Notes: generated by a model not told the origin, from the letters alone. Shown: positions 10,345-22,703, numbered from the stretch's first letter. The stretch is 64,000 nt of DNA from Fremontodendron californicum (GCA_030761205.1 JAULJL010000040.1:11226103-11290102), one strand, 5' to 3'. Numbers and translations: made by a program.

Positions 10345-10719
10345 ACAAGAATACTTGTTTCTTGGAAAAAGAAGAAATTACAAAAAGTGAAATATACAGC
10401 TTAGAACAAATGATTTCACCTATATAATGCGATAAAGTCTTTTTTTTTTTTTTACAGTCTTTGATCCTAATTATTAACCAAGACAAAAAGTAAATTTCCC
10501 TTCTTTAGAGGGATAGTCAGGAAATTGATCTCCATTTATATGTTGGCCTTAAAAATCTTAGATCACGTACAAGCCAAGGTTGAACGTAGGACAGTTAAAA
10601 GTACCAAAGAAGTGCACTGCAGTCAGATCGATCAGTGGCATCGATTGAATCGAAAATTTATAAGATATTCAATTTGGTCAGATATGCTAATGCTTAAGAG
10701 TGGGTTATTAGTTAAAATT
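10345..10719. other. Spacer, no gene seen
   Basis: Mixed-composition sequence with a T-run near 10440. A 65-codon open frame at 10525 has no known motif. Nothing else can be supported. Confidence 0.35.
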
Positions 10720-11180
10720 TGAATATTTATTTATATTTTAAAAAATTTGAATAAAAATATTAGATTTAAAAAATATGAGTTTGGACAAAAAAGTAAAATC
10801 TATTTAGAAAATAGGTCGGACCTTGACTCCAACAATCAAGGTCCGAACCTGGCTCGATCTATTTTTTATTTATATAATATATTATTTTTATATTTTATGT
10901 AATTTATATCATATGAAAAATAAATATATATAATATTAAAGTGTAAATATTTAAACATATGTTAAATTATTCATGTTTTAAAATTTAATAAAAGAAAAAA
11001 AATTACTAAAACTTAAATAATAGAAAGATATTTGTTTAAATTTTCTTATAAAAAAAATATGGACGGATCTAAATGGGTTTAGACTACTTATTTATAAATA
11101 TGGACGGACTTAGACAGAATTTGAGATTCATATTTATAACTGAGCCGGGCTTGGACAAATATATATGGTGTTGATATCAT
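10720..11180. repeat. hAT-type MITE, family B, degenerate
   Basis: Family B phrases are present in order: GAATAAAAATATTAGA, CTTGACTCCAACAATCAAGG, ATTTTATGTAATTTATATCA, ATGGACGGATCTAAATGGG, and CAAATATATATGGTGTTGATA near the end. Terminal repeats are not clear. Confidence 0.5.
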
Positions 11181-11779
11181 ACCTCTGATATAGTATATTA
11201 ACTCAATGAAATCTTGAATCGATATAGAACTGATTTAATCAATAAAAAATCGATTTTATATTTTTTATCAAATTTTATTTGTAATTAACGAGAATTGAAC
11301 TTTTAACCTATTAATTTCATATTAAAAATCATATTATTAAATCAAATATATATTTTTATTAATTATAAATTATATTTAATATTTACTTAATATTTAAATT
11401 AATTCAATCAATTAATTCAATAGATTAAATCAAAAATCAAAAATATAATTAATTTAATTTCCAACCCGATTTTTTTAATATTGATGCATTGCTTTAGATT
11501 AAACTAATCTAAAAGGTACTGAAAAAAGAGGGTCCAAGCTAAGAATTAATTACTAAATAAAAATAAATAGTAACAGAAAAGGCAAAATACAGGACGCCAT
11601 AGCTTAGGGCCAGTCTATATATGCTCCTATTATTACTACACCATCACTTCAACTATTTAGAGAACAGATGCGAACACGATAAGGATTAAACTAAATATCA
11701 TATTTTATAAAAATAATAAAAATAATCCCTCAAATGAGGAAACAATTACTCTCTTAATCGAGGAATGTAAATTTTTTTT
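11181..11779. other. Spacer, no gene seen
   Basis: AT-rich DNA with many ATTAAT/TTAATT words. No gene, RNA or complete element is visible. Confidence 0.35.
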
Positions 11780-12312
11780 ACAAATTTTTTATAATTATAA
11801 CGTATTATATTTATATATTTTTTTATGTTATAATTATATTAAAAGTATTATATATACAAATTTTGATACATTATATATAAATTTTGATATATTCGAATTG
11901 TGTTAATATTATTTTTCGTATTTTATTGTGTTATAGTTATTTTTTATGTTCGTGTCGGATCCGAAATTGTCAAGTCTAATTAGCACTATTCAAATAACTC
12001 TAAATTTTGTATCCCGATATATTTTTGTGTCGTGTTGATAGATTTTGACATATTCGTGCATCCGTGTTGTGTTAGTATTATTTTTTCGTGTTGTATTATA
12101 TTTTAGTTATTTTTTCATGTTCAGTTCATGTCCGAATCAGGTCTAATTGATACTATTCAAATAATTTTCAATTTTGCGTCAAATTCGTTTTATATAATTT
12201 TCGACCACGTTTGTGTATTCATGTGGTGATCATGTTATTTTTTCGTCTCGTGTCGTATTTTAGTTATTTTTTCATGTCATGTTCGTGTGTGATACTATTC
12301 AAATAACTCATA
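11780..12312. repeat. Degenerate tandem repeat of about 150 bp, three units
   Basis: Three successive units share a TATTCGTG...GTGTTAG-TATT...TTTCGTGTTGT sequence, then TTTTAGTTATTTTTTCATGTT, and end in ACTATTCAAATAA. Wording resembles the larger array at 21061-22170, so the two probably share an ancestor. Confidence 0.5.
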
Positions 12313-13064
12313 ATTTTGTATCACGTGTTATATAATAACTGGTTCTTTATTTATTTTTTTTTTATATCTATATCTTATTGTAAAAGTTATCATCAAGTTA
12401 TGGTATTTTGCATAATTTATCATAATAATTTAATTTTAACTCTAAATTCATGTTTTTTTTATGTCATAATTATATTCAATATATTATCAATGATAATAAA
12501 ATTAAAATAATGTCACGATTCAAATATTAATTTTATATAAAAGTTAATGAAATAAATTAATTAATTAAATCAATATAAATTAAATAGAGTTGACATATAA
12601 TTTTTTGGCTCTTTGACCAATCTCAAAACATTCATTGGACGTATTCATGGACGGTGAACCAGTGGCGATGCTGGCACAATCGGCGGCCACAAAATAATAA
12701 AAAAATTAAAGTAATCGACTTTAAAGTTTTAAAAGAAAAAATTACCGAAAATTAAAAAACAATTTTTGTGAAAGATCAGTAACCGAAGCTTTTTCCCATA
12801 GTAATGTCGATCAATTTTTTTTTTTTGTTGAGATATCTCAAATTAACTATGTTCTCTTTACATTTTTTAGCAACCACTACCCTTACTTTTATAGATTCGT
12901 TTTTCATATCTTTCTTTTCTTTTTTTTTTTTCCTTTTTTAATACTATTTGATATCAAATTTTGTTGAATAATATTGCAAAAAAAATTTAAAATTTGTCTT
13001 CAAGGCTGGGAAAGAACTCGAGTATCGAGCAGAGATTGAAAATTTACAGTCCATATTTGAAGTT
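12313..13064. other. Spacer, no gene seen
   Basis: AT-rich sequence with long T-runs near 12815 and 12920. The region 12640-12700 has a brief GC rise without a readable protein. Confidence 0.35.
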
Positions 13065-13570
13065 AGAGGTGCTGCATCATGATCGGATTTAATTATGATA
13101 TTAATATCATATATATTTGTTTAAATTTATTTTGATCTAAAATATGGATCTCAAATTCTGTCCAAGTCCGCCCATATTTATAAATGAGTAGTCCAAACCG
13201 TTTAGGCCAACTCATATTATTTTTTAAAAAAATTTAAATAAATATTTTTATTATTTAATTTTTAGTAATTTTATCTCTTTTTTCTTTTATTAAGTTTTAA
13301 AACATGGATAACTTAGCATATTTTTAAATGTTTACACTATAATATTATATATATTTATTTTTTATATATAATATAAGTTAAATAATATATACAATATAAA
13401 AAACTATATTATATAAATGAAAAAGGGCCAGGTCGGGTCGAGCTCGAGCCTTGATTGTTGAAGCAAAGGCTTGACCCATTTTTTAAATGGGTCTCAATTT
13501 TTTGACCAAACTCATCGGACTTAATATTTTTGTCCAAACCCTTCAAAATATTGACGGATTTTCGTGCTTG
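13065..13570. repeat. hAT-type MITE, family B, opposite orientation
   Basis: The complement of the family B phrases appears in reverse order: TATGGATCTCAAATTCTGTCC, ACCGTTTAGGCCAACTCATAT, AAGTTTTAAAACATGGATAAC, and GGGCCAGGTCGGGTCGAGC. It is the only clear family B copy in this orientation. Bases 13571-13640 after it hold a short phrase resembling a tRNA B-box, but too weak to call a SINE. Confidence 0.5.
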
Positions 13571-13679
13571 GGAGGGTAATCCAGCCCTTGAGAGGTGTAT
13601 TTGAAGTCTTGAGTTCAAAACTCGAGAAAGGAAAAAAATGTTATGAAATAAGGAAAACTGATACGTTAATTTATAAAAA

Positions 13680-13833
13680 AAATTTAATTTAATGCACTGA
13701 CAGTTTTATACATTATTAATAAATCATAAAATATCATCTCATTAAACTTTTTTAAAAATAAATATAAATAATTTTATATTTAATGAAATAGTATCATATG
13801 ATTCAACTATTAGAATATCAAATATAAATCCTT
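13680..13833. repeat. MITE, family C
   Basis: Carries AATGCACTGACAGTTTTATA at the left and ATCAAATATAAATCC at the right, around ATAAATATAAATAATTTTAT. This is the family C layout. Confidence 0.5.
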
Positions 13834-14309
13834 TCTAAAAAGGGGACAAAAGGAGTTATAATTAGAATGAAGAGAAAGGAGTGTAAATCACACCATTTAT
13901 TAATGGGATGATGAAATTTCAAAACGTGTGCTATGAATAGCCGTAACCCATTACTCAATTTCAAAAGAAGGTGGCGAAAACGTTTTGAAAAGAGACAGTT
14001 TTATTGATTTTATTTTTTGGCTTTTTTTGGAGGGTAAAAAACTAAAAAGGTGTAAAAGAGATCTTTGCTTACACGACCGCTTGTTTGAAGGGATTACGAG
14101 CATGATTAAAATGTAGGTTGCAAGACACTAATACACTATCACCAAAAGCATATGATGTTATCAATTGAGATGCACATCACCGCCCAACGTGTTAAATATA
14201 CCACTCATTGTCCATTTATCCATCCAATTTCATTTCCGATTTTTTTTTTTTTAAAGAATTATGATAAAAAAAATAATCATTAAAGCTTAACAAAATGATT
14301 GTTATTTTT
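13834..14309. other. Spacer, no gene seen
   Basis: Less AT-rich than average (14030-14220) but with no supported coding frame or RNA. Confidence 0.3.
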
Positions 14310-14545
14310 TATATAGAGTAAATTATATGATTAATCATTTAATTTTGTAAGATTTTTTTATTTTAGTCATTCTAATATTTATGTTTAGTCACTAAAATTT
14401 GAGCAAATATTTTTCAAATCACCCAACTGTTAATATCTAATGAATGTTGACGGACATGCCACGTATAATGTTAGAAGCCATGTGGCATGCTTATATAAAA
14501 AATACCATGTCAGCATTGTTGACGTGGCAAAAAAAATTTTAAAAA
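14310..14545. repeat. Dispersed repeat end with GACGTGGC-type motif
   Basis: The order TTTTATTTTAGTCATT, ACTAAAATTTGAGC, TGACGGACATGCCACGT, CATGTGGCATGC and GTTGACGTGGCA is typical of Mutator/hAT-derived plant repeats. Only one side is recognisable. Confidence 0.3.
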
Positions 14546-14611
14546 ATAAAGTCGGCTTTAAAGAAATTGCATTACCTAAACACCAACAAAGAAAAAAAAT
14601 CTCATACCTGC

Positions 14612-14884
14612 TAGACCTACTCATGGATCGGTCCGATGTCCGAATTTTTTTCAACATATTTGTCCAGGCTTGGCCCTGGACGGGCCCGAAACATTATTCA
14701 TCATATATATGTATATATTAATTTTTTTATTAATATTGATATATTTTTATAATTAAAATTAAAAAATAATATTATTATAATACATAAACACTGTTCCGGA
14801 CCGGACCGATCCAGATCAAGAAATGTCTATTCAGGTCCAGCCCTATACTGATCGGATGAGCCGTCCGACCCTTGAGCAGGTCTA
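14612..14884. mobile_element. hAT-type MITE, family A, well preserved
   Basis: Starts TAGACCTACTCATGG and ends CCTTGAGCAGGTCTA, giving clear inverted ends. Flanking octamers ATACCTGC (14604-14611) and ATACCTGT (14885-14892) agree at 7 of 8, the target duplication expected of hAT transposition. The 273-bp body is AT-rich in the middle with GC-rich CCGGACC shoulders. There is no coding potential. Confidence 0.75.
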
Positions 14885-15090
14885 ATACCTGTTCCTTAAC
14901 ATCTTTTTATAAAATTGATATTCTATACTTTTTAATGAGGTCAAAAAGTAAGCAAATCTTAGAAACAAAATTTGGAATTACAAAAATAATAATATTGAGG
15001 GTTCAAAAAAGAAAAAAAAAAGAATATAAAAATTCAAAAAAAAAAAAATAGACAAAGAAAATAAGAAAGAATGAGTATTAAGTTTTTTAA

Positions 15091-15290
15091 AGATTGGTTT
15101 ATTGTAATTTATTTAAACATTAAAATAAATAAAAAAAAAACTTGTAAAGTAGCTAGATTGGTTTATTGTAATTTATTAAACATTAAAAAACTAAAACTTG
15201 TAAAGTAGCGAGATTGGTTTATTGTAATTTATTTAAACATTAAAAAAAATAAAACTTGTAAATAGATTGGTTCATTTTAAAAAGCAAATA
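15091..15290. repeat. Tandem repeat, 53-64 bp unit, 3.3 copies
   Basis: AGATTGGTTTATTGTAATTT recurs at 15091, 15155 and 15211, with a partial copy at 15264. Units end AAAACTTGTAAAGTAGC. Differences between units are mainly in A-run length. Confidence 0.7.
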
Positions 15291-15469
15291 AGACATTTAG
15301 TAGTGGGCGTGGACATGAATTCCCTCCATTTCAGCATCTATCCATGATCCAAGGACTCTTCCAAAAAAAAAAAAAAGGTGAAAATGATTAATTTAGCTGT
15401 AAAATGTTGTGTGAAGTCATCCCTTTTTAGCTTATAAGCAATGAGGGTTATCATGTAGGTCGTCTATAT

Positions 15470-15775
15470 ACCTAATAATTTTTTTATTATAAAAGAAGTT
15501 GCAGTCTGATAATAGGGATTGAGTTGCATATATTGAAATTTAAATTTCAAATTTGTTGGATGTTATTTTTTAAAAATACCTGGATAACCAAATATGCTAA
15601 ACTTCATATTCATATACCTAATAATTTTTTTTATTACAAAAAATGGTCGCAGTCTGCGGATAAGGATTGAGTTGTAGATACTGAAATTCGAATTTCAAAT
15701 CTATTAGATACTACTTCTTAAGAATAATTGCATAATCAAACGGGATAAACTCTAGATTCATATACCTAATAATTT
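15470..15775 (-). repeat. Two degenerate tRNA-derived SINE-like copies in tandem
   Basis: Two units share GGATTGAGTTG-(C/T)A-(T/G)AT, then AATTTCAAAT-TGTT/CTATT, and CCTAATAATTTT as a joint. The fuller relative at 41726-42120 has a tRNA-like promoter on the minus strand, so these are read the same way. Both copies are worn. Confidence 0.4.
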
Positions 15776-16316
15776 TAGGATTTGATAATATATCAAATTA
15801 AAATTTTTATTGCCTTTTCTTTTCTTAAAAAAAAAAAAAACTGTTTCTCTTTGATTATTCAACTAAATGACTAATCATCATATTCGTGTATCTTGGAGTT
15901 AATTTATCATGTCACAATCTTAAGGGAGGATAACTTTTTCCTATTTCTTTTTTCTCCATCTTGAGTGGAAAATTTGTGAATTTTGAACAAAAACAATACT
16001 ATATTTAGAACCAAATGTAAATAAAATTATTTCTTTTATAAATATGTAAATTCTACAAATAAGTATTTATGCTTGAGACGCTACGTTTTAATTTTAAAAT
16101 TCATTTGAAATCTGTTGGAAATTTTCAACAAATATTTGTATATTACGAAAATTTGTAATTGGAGACATGCTTTTCATAAAAAGGACACCAACAGATTTCT
16201 TTCATAAGATACATGTCCATTTGGACATACAGGTCACTTGGTGCAAGAGGCATCTGTATGAAAGATTGCTTAATGCAATTTTTCATTTGAATTGAACGGG
16301 TGTTTAAGCACAGTTC

Positions 16317-16367
<51 letters not shown>

Positions 16368-17037
16368 GCATGCTTACTAACATCTTAAAATAAAATTTAT
16401 TTACATCATCAAGAGTTTTCATATAGAGTGTTCTTGGGTTGTTTCGAAAAGTGCATCTTCAAAGTCCAACCACAAACCAGATAATTTCATTGTATCCTAA
16501 AAATATTTTCTTGTATATCTGGTGCACTTGTGATACTTTATCTAAAAGAAAGTGATTACGTGCCTTAAAATTGTTCTAGTTTTTCATTTTTTTTACCTCC
16601 ATTTATATATACTTTTTCCAACAAAATTTATGTGCATAAAATAAAATATCCCTTATTTTCCTTTTATTTTCTTGAATTGCTTGCAATTTCTAGTATAACA
16701 CTACCAGAAATCTTACTTTAGGCAACAATATTATGAAATTAATTAAATGCTTGAATTCAGAATCTGAGTTTACCTCAAATGATTTACTCATTTATGCTTA
16801 GGAAGTGAATTGCCACAAGATTAAAGTTCGATCCCCGAACTTGCAAATTCTCCTTCCTTAATTCCTCTTAAATGGCTTCTTTTATATAAAAAAGAAAATA
16901 TTTGGATTCAATTCCTTTGAGAGATTAATATAATTTAATTGATACTTTCATATCTCATGAATTATGAGATTATTGTAGAGCACTCTGAGAATAAAATTAT
17001 AAATGCACTAAATTAATGTGTACGAATATGCTTTAAA
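15776..17037. other. Spacer with a TA microsatellite
   Basis: Noncoding AT-rich DNA. Near 16790-16850 a phrase GTTCGATCCCCGAAC resembles a tRNA B-box, but there is no matching cloverleaf. Nothing else is supported. Confidence 0.35.
16319..16364. repeat. (TA)23 microsatellite
   Basis: An uninterrupted TA run of 46 bp. Likely polymorphic in length. Confidence 0.95.
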
Positions 17038-17599
17038 TAGATTTGTTCAAGGATCAATTTATCCGTTCAAACTCGAATGCTCATCCAATATTTGAAAGAG
17101 TTTGAACAAAAATATTAGACTCGAAATATGAGTTTGAGCAAAAAAAATTGAGGTCCGTTTAAAAAATGGACCGTCTTTGAATCTAACAATCAAGGTCCGA
17201 ACTCAGCCCGACCCGTTTTTTATTTATATAATATAATATATTATATTTATTTATATTATGTAATTTATATCCTATAAAAAAATAAATATATACAATATTA
17301 TAGTGTAAATATTTAAAAATATATTAAGTTATTCGTGTTTTAAAATTTAATAAAAAAATAAAATTACTAAAACTTAAAATAAAAAATAACTTATTTGTTC
17401 AAATTTAAAAAAAAAAAAGAATAATATGAGTTGGCCAAAATGGGTTTGAACTATCCATTTATAAATATGAGTAGATTTTGACAGAATTTAAGATTCATAT
17501 TTCGGTCGGGTCGAATTTGGACAAATATATATAATGTTGATATCATATTAGGTCTGATTCAAATCCGATCTAACTTAACTCAACCCATGAACACTTTTA
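17038..17599. mobile_element. hAT-type MITE, family B, with readable ends
   Basis: Starts TAGATTTGTTCAAGG and ends CCATGAACACTTTTA. Flanking octamers GCTTTAAA (17030-17037) and ACCTTAAA (17600-17607) agree at 6 of 8. This copy shows that family B has the same kind of ends and the same duplication size as family A. No coding sequence. Confidence 0.6.
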
Positions 17600-18003
17600 A
17601 CCTTAAAATTGTTCGAAAAAAAAAAAAAAATAAACCCAAATAAAACTTGAAGATATTCCTCACGTACTACCAAAACTTGAAGAAAAAAACTTTATCTATA
17701 TAAAGTTAGTCAATGAAAAGAAGAAAAAAAATATGAAAAGCCAGTCATTGGGGGTTTAAAGCAACATTCACGTGGGCCTGTTTTGTTAAAGCGTGCGTTA
17801 GAGATATGGGCTTGAAGAAACAGATTCAGCCTTTGTGGTTGAGCTGCATCATTATATCTCCTCCATCATGGTCTAGTTTTTTTTCCCCCAAAAGACCACT
17901 TGTGAAATCATAAAATTTTTAAAATGGTCTAGTAGTCTACTAAATTTCATTCAAATAACTTTTTAAATTCACATAATAAAATCAAGAATAGGAATGAAAA
18001 CGT
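17600..18003. other. Spacer, no gene seen
   Basis: AT-rich, with a slightly GC-richer part at 17740-17870 that has no readable gene. Confidence 0.35.
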
Positions 18004-18230
18004 TGTTACTGACGGACTTTGATAATTTTAGACATGATAAAAAAAATGATACGAACATGATATATTTAATAAATACAAAAATAATATAATAAACACGACA
18101 CGTTTAAATACGATTAACAAGACACGTTTAATATATTTATTATATTCATATTTAAGATGTTCACACGTATAACAATTTATATCGTATTTATGTTTATACA
18201 ATTGATACGAAAAAATATCCATATATGAAT
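18004..18230. repeat. Family E repeat, inverted partner 1
   Basis: Contains ATAATATAATAAACACGACACG and TTTAAATACGATTAACAAGA. Its complement recurs at 18820-19020. The two copies therefore form an inverted pair around 18231-18819. Confidence 0.55.
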
Positions 18231-18819
18231 GATTAGATCTAATTATAAAAACACGTTGTAATTAAAATTTGAAACTCTAATTTGAATGTCTCGAAATTTT
18301 TGAATTTGAGATTAAAAAAAAAAAAAACTGAAATTTATGCTATTAGAGAAAGGCTCTATACTTTTCAATTTTCATTTTGTAACTCAAAATCGTATGTAAA
18401 AAAAAAAAAAAGAAAAGAAATTGAAGGCACTGTAATTGATCATTAAGAGGAAAAAGGTGTCTTCACATGAATTATCATCCTTCCTGCTGTCTACTTTTAT
18501 GCTTGCAATTATAGCTCTTTATAATGCAATATTTTACTTTGGAGCAAGCTACAATGTTGGAGCCACAAAATTTGTTTTAGAAATGTCTAAAGTAAATGGG
18601 AAACAGGAGAGAAAGAAGAATGTCTGGCCATATATTTATTATCTCTGATAAAATAAGGGAGAAATATCAAATCATGCAGATTGCTTTTCTGAATTAAATC
18701 CTTCTTAGACTGGGCAGAAGCCCACATATCCTCTTTAACCACAATTGAACTCATGTTTCTATCCTTTGACTTCTTTACCAGCAATATACTGTTTAGATCT
18801 GGTAATTTATTTACGTGTA
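18231..18819. other. DNA between the inverted family E copies
   Basis: The part 18436-18800 is less AT-rich and has open frames of 70 and 78 codons on opposite strands, but neither shows a known motif. It could be captured host sequence or simply unique spacer. Confidence 0.3.
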
Positions 18820-19020
18820 TCATATTTTATGTTAATCATATAAATATAATATAGTTATTAAATATATTAAAATTTTAAATATGAATACGATATGTGTATT
18901 AAACACATCGTTTAATCGTATTTAAACGTATCGTGTCATATTTATTATATTATTTTTATGTTTATTAAACGTATTATATTTATATCATATTTTCATATCA
19001 TATCTAAAATTATCAAATTT
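18820..19020. repeat. Family E repeat, inverted partner 2
   Basis: Contains ATACGATATGTGTATTAAAC, ATCGTATTTAAACGTATCGTG and ATTTATATCATATTTTCATA. It is the complement of 18004-18230 and also resembles 23830-24030. Confidence 0.55.
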
Positions 19021-20013
19021 ATTATTATTATTATTTTTTTTTTAATTTAGAGAAAAGAGTTTTGAACTAACGTCTTGAGCACGATATATATATATATTAT
19101 TGAATCAAATGTTTGGATGGATAATGTTTTTATATAGTAACAAAAAATTTCCTTTTGTAAATAAGGTTTATGTTACTCTAAATGCATAATGTTACCCTTT
19201 TATAAATGAAATGTTATTACTTAAATTTGTATATTGATATTAAAAAGAGGAAGAAAAAGAAGATTTTATACTACATTCGTCTCATTTTGTAGGGTTATTA
19301 TTTAATTTTTACAAAATTCAAGTAAAAAAAATTAGATTTTAATTTTTATATTACTTTTTTTTTTTTTTTTTTTATAATTCGTCTCATTTTGTTATTACTT
19401 TAACTACTAGTTATCTAATTCTTATACATTTTAAATCAAATCAAATCAAATCAAATGTTTATGTTTTCATTTTGGGAAGATTCACAACTATATTTGTTTC
19501 TTTTATAATTTTGTTAACACATACATAAAACTCCATATAAATTTTCAGTTTTTTGGGGGGTATAAAATCATTGGGTTATTAGGATTTTTGAGTTGGATTG
19601 CTTATGAAGTCAAATGTAACTGAAATATGCTAAAAAAAAAGTCCATGTATGTCAAATTATATTATATGTTGTTTATGGAATATTTATTATATATTTTAAA
19701 ATTAAAAAAAATTGATATTTTAAGCAGGTGATATAGGTACTTTATCATTGCTTTTTAAGTATTTTGAAATTATTTAGATAATTTTTATCCTAAAATTCAT
19801 AATTTTATAACTTTTTAAATAATAAAATTTTAAAAAAATATAAATACCTTATTTTATATTTTTTTTATTATTTCAATTTTGATTTTTTGATAATTTCATT
19901 TATTGATAATTTGTAACATCAAATTTAATAAAAAATTTAATAGTAATATAAATGATGTGATATAAATTTTATATTAAAAAAACAGAAGAAAGGACGTGCA
20001 ATCGTGGGATTGT
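19021..20013. other. Spacer, no gene seen
   Basis: Low-complexity AT-rich DNA with T-runs, a short TA run near 19084, and an AAATC repeat at about 19433-19455. No gene is visible. Confidence 0.4.
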
Positions 20014-20533
20014 TAGGGATGGCAATGGAGCGGGACGGGACGGATTTTGCAGTATCCGCCCCCGCTCCGTTATAGCACTGCTTTGCTTCGTCCCCCGTCC
20101 CGTCATGGATGTCGGTTACATCCATAACCGCCCCGCTCCGCCCCATTTGATATTTATTAATTATTTTTATTTTTTTCAAATAATAAAACATTGTAAAAAA
20201 ATTTAAATATAAATTAAATATAAACATGTTTCTAATATAGGAAGAGAAAAAAATGAAGTATTAGGTTTAGGTTTTTAAAAAATAAAAAGTTTAATTATAT
20301 TATTTTATTATTTTTTAAAAAGTTAAATATTTAAGGGTAAAATTGTAATTTAAGTATTCAGGGCAGGGCGGTGCGGAGCAGGCAATTACCACAACTGCTC
20401 CATCCCCGCCTTTCAAACAAAAAAAAAAACGCACCGCCCCGCTCCGCCTCTATTGTTCAAAAAAAAAAAAACCTTTCCATTCGGATCGGATCGGTTCGAA
20501 ATCCATCGGTCGGATCGGATTTTGCTATCCTTG
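20014..20533. mobile_element. hAT-like MITE with GC-rich shoulders
   Basis: Starts TAGGGATGGCAATGG and ends TTTGCTATCCTTG, imperfect inverted ends. Inside each end is a GC-rich block (GCGGGACGGGACGGA and the CCGCCCCGCTCCGCC types), then an AT-rich middle. Such GGGATGGCAA elements are common in plant genomes. The 8-bp duplication is not readable. Confidence 0.5.
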
Positions 20534-21060
20534 TTTTTACATGACTATTCATGGCAATATCTGCCATTTAAAATCTTTTGAAAAATTATTTATTTTTAAC
20601 CTCCAATAAAAAAAAAAAAGTTGAAAATATTATATATTGCATGGGAAGCTCGTGATATATAAACTGGCAAACTTGGAAAAATATAATATTAAAGCTGCAA
20701 ATGTAATTGAAATTTTTTTCAGAACTTCACGCAAATAGTAATGTGAGTCTGTACGGTGAAAAGGGTTAAAATAAATTGCCCAACTGCATATTCTCAGTTG
20801 TCTTACATCAATTTCATTGTATTTTTATTTTTACACCCATTCATTTAAAACCCTAGTATATAAAAAATAAGAGCAAAATGTGAAGAAACAATTTAAAATA
20901 TATATAAAATGAACAATATGAGATATCTAGGTGCTTACAACTTTTTTTTTTTAAAGAAAGAAAAGAATGAAAAGGAGAGAGAAAATAAAAAGAAAAGAAA
21001 GAAGGAAGGAAAGAAAGAAAGAAAAAAAAGTTTTTATTCTTATTATTTTTGTGTATGTTT
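20534..21060. other. Spacer with purine-rich tract
   Basis: Holds a GAAAG/GAAGGAAAG purine run at 20955-21030. No gene is seen. Confidence 0.4.
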
Positions 21061-22170
21061 AAAGTATTATAAATTTATATAATTTGTACACGTTAATAAT
21101 TCGTTTATGTATATTTTTACACGTTCGTGTATTTGTGTCATGTTTATGTTATTTTCGTATTGTGTTTTAATTATTTTTTCTATATTGTATTCGTGTTGTG
21201 TCTCAATTCATTTCATATTTTGTATAGTTTGACATTGTGATTTAATTTAGACAAAAGTTTGTGTGTTTGTGTCGTGTCCTGTCTTAATTCATGACATATT
21301 TTGCATAATTTGTCATATTGATTCAATTAAAAAAAAAAAAACTTGTGTTCGTGTTTTTTTTTTTATATGTTCAGAGTATTATAAATTTATATAAATTTTT
21401 ACACGTTAATAATTCGTTTTATGTATATTTTAGACACATTCGTGTATTCATATCGTTTTCATATTATTTTTCATGTTGTGTTTTAATTATTTTTTCTATG
21501 TTGTGTTCGTGTTGTATCTCAATTCATCTCATATTTTGCATAGCTTGTCATTGTGATTCAATTTAGAAAAAATTTTATATGTTCATGTCGTGTCTCAATT
21601 CATGATATATTTTGCATAATTTGTCATAGTAATTCAATTTAGAGAAAAATTTGTATGTTCGTGACGTGGTCATGTTATTTTTGTGTGTGTTCAAAGTATT
21701 ATAAATTTATATAAATTTTTAGACATTAATAATTCATTTAATGTATACTTTGGACACGTTCGTGTATTCGTGTAGTGCTCATATTGTGTTTTAATTTTTT
21801 TTTATGTTGTATTTATGTTGTGTCTCAATTCATCTCATATTTTGCATAATTTGTAATTGTGATTCAATTTAGAGAAAATTTTGTGTATTCGTGTCGTGTC
21901 TCAATTCATGACATATTTTGCATAATTTGTTATAGTAATTCAATTTAGAAAACAATTTGTGTATTCGCGATGTGTTCGTTTTTTTTTGTGTTCAAAATAT
22001 TATAAATTTATATAAATTTTTACACGTTATTAATTCGTTTTATATAGATTTTGACAGGTTCGTATAATTGTGTCGTGTTCATGTTATTTGTCGTGTCGTG
22101 TTTTAACTATTTTTTTTATTTTGTGTTTGTATCTTGTCTCAATTCATCCCATATTTTGCATAGTTTGTCA
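21061..22170. repeat. Tandem array, about 310-bp unit, four copies
   Basis: The phrase (A/G)AGTATTATAAATTTATATA starts at 21061, 21373 and 21693, with a variant at 21994 (spacings 312, 320 and 301). Each unit then has ACACGTTAATAATTCGTTT, GTTCGTGTATTCGTGTCG, TGTGTTTTAATTATTTTTT, and twice CTCAATTCAT-(C/G)-(T/A)CATATTTTGCATA. The doubled last phrase shows that the unit itself contains an older internal duplication. No coding sequence. Confidence 0.75.
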
Positions 22171-22409
22171 TAATGATTCAATTTTAACTCTAAATTCATT
22201 TACTTAAGATATTAAAGCATAAAAAAATATTTAAATAAATGATAATTATTTAATATGATTCAATTTAAGTTTATTTACGATTGTTAATTTAATTAAAAAT
22301 TTATAAAATTTTAAAAAAATCTCCGACGAAGCGGGAGAAGAATTCTAGTTTTCTCTTTAAAGTTTGTACCGTTTTTTTAAAGTTTGATTCCTCTTGAAGG
22401 AATCCAATC
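22171..22409. other. Spacer, no gene seen
   Basis: AT-rich. Nothing recognisable. Confidence 0.3.
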
Positions 22410-22703
22410 TAGACTAGATAGGATCAGATAGCTTGCCCGACCTATATTGAATCGAATTTGGGTAGAGTTTTTTTCGATTCGACTTGACTCAAATCACTGT
22501 TTATATAATAAAAAATTATTTTTTATTTAAATTTAATTATAAAATATATAAATATTAATATAAATTAATTTTTAAAATTTTTAATATTATTTAAATAGTA
22601 AAATAGGCTGATGTGCCGGCCCAGACCTGTCAAGGACTGAACTTGAGTAAGGAAAATAAAAAATTTCTGGGCCGCGACCCGATCCGACCCATGAACAGAT
22701 TTA
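22410..22703. repeat. hAT-type MITE, family A
   Basis: The end CCCATGAACAGATTTA matches the family A terminus. The start (TAGACTAGATAGGATCAG) is worn. The middle has TTTAATTATAAAATATATAA and GGCCGCGACCCGATCCGAC. The target duplication is not readable. Confidence 0.5.

Noticed and set aside
11780..12312. CRISPR-like spaced repeats
   Set aside because: The units are long, degenerate and in plant nuclear DNA. There are no uniform short repeats with unique spacers.
14430..14721. Frames on both strands around the hAT MITE
   Set aside because: They cross the MITE boundary and its target duplication. No motif supports a gene.
16790..16860. tRNA gene around GTTCGATCCCCGAAC
   Set aside because: A box B-like phrase is present, but no cloverleaf arms or box A can be matched.
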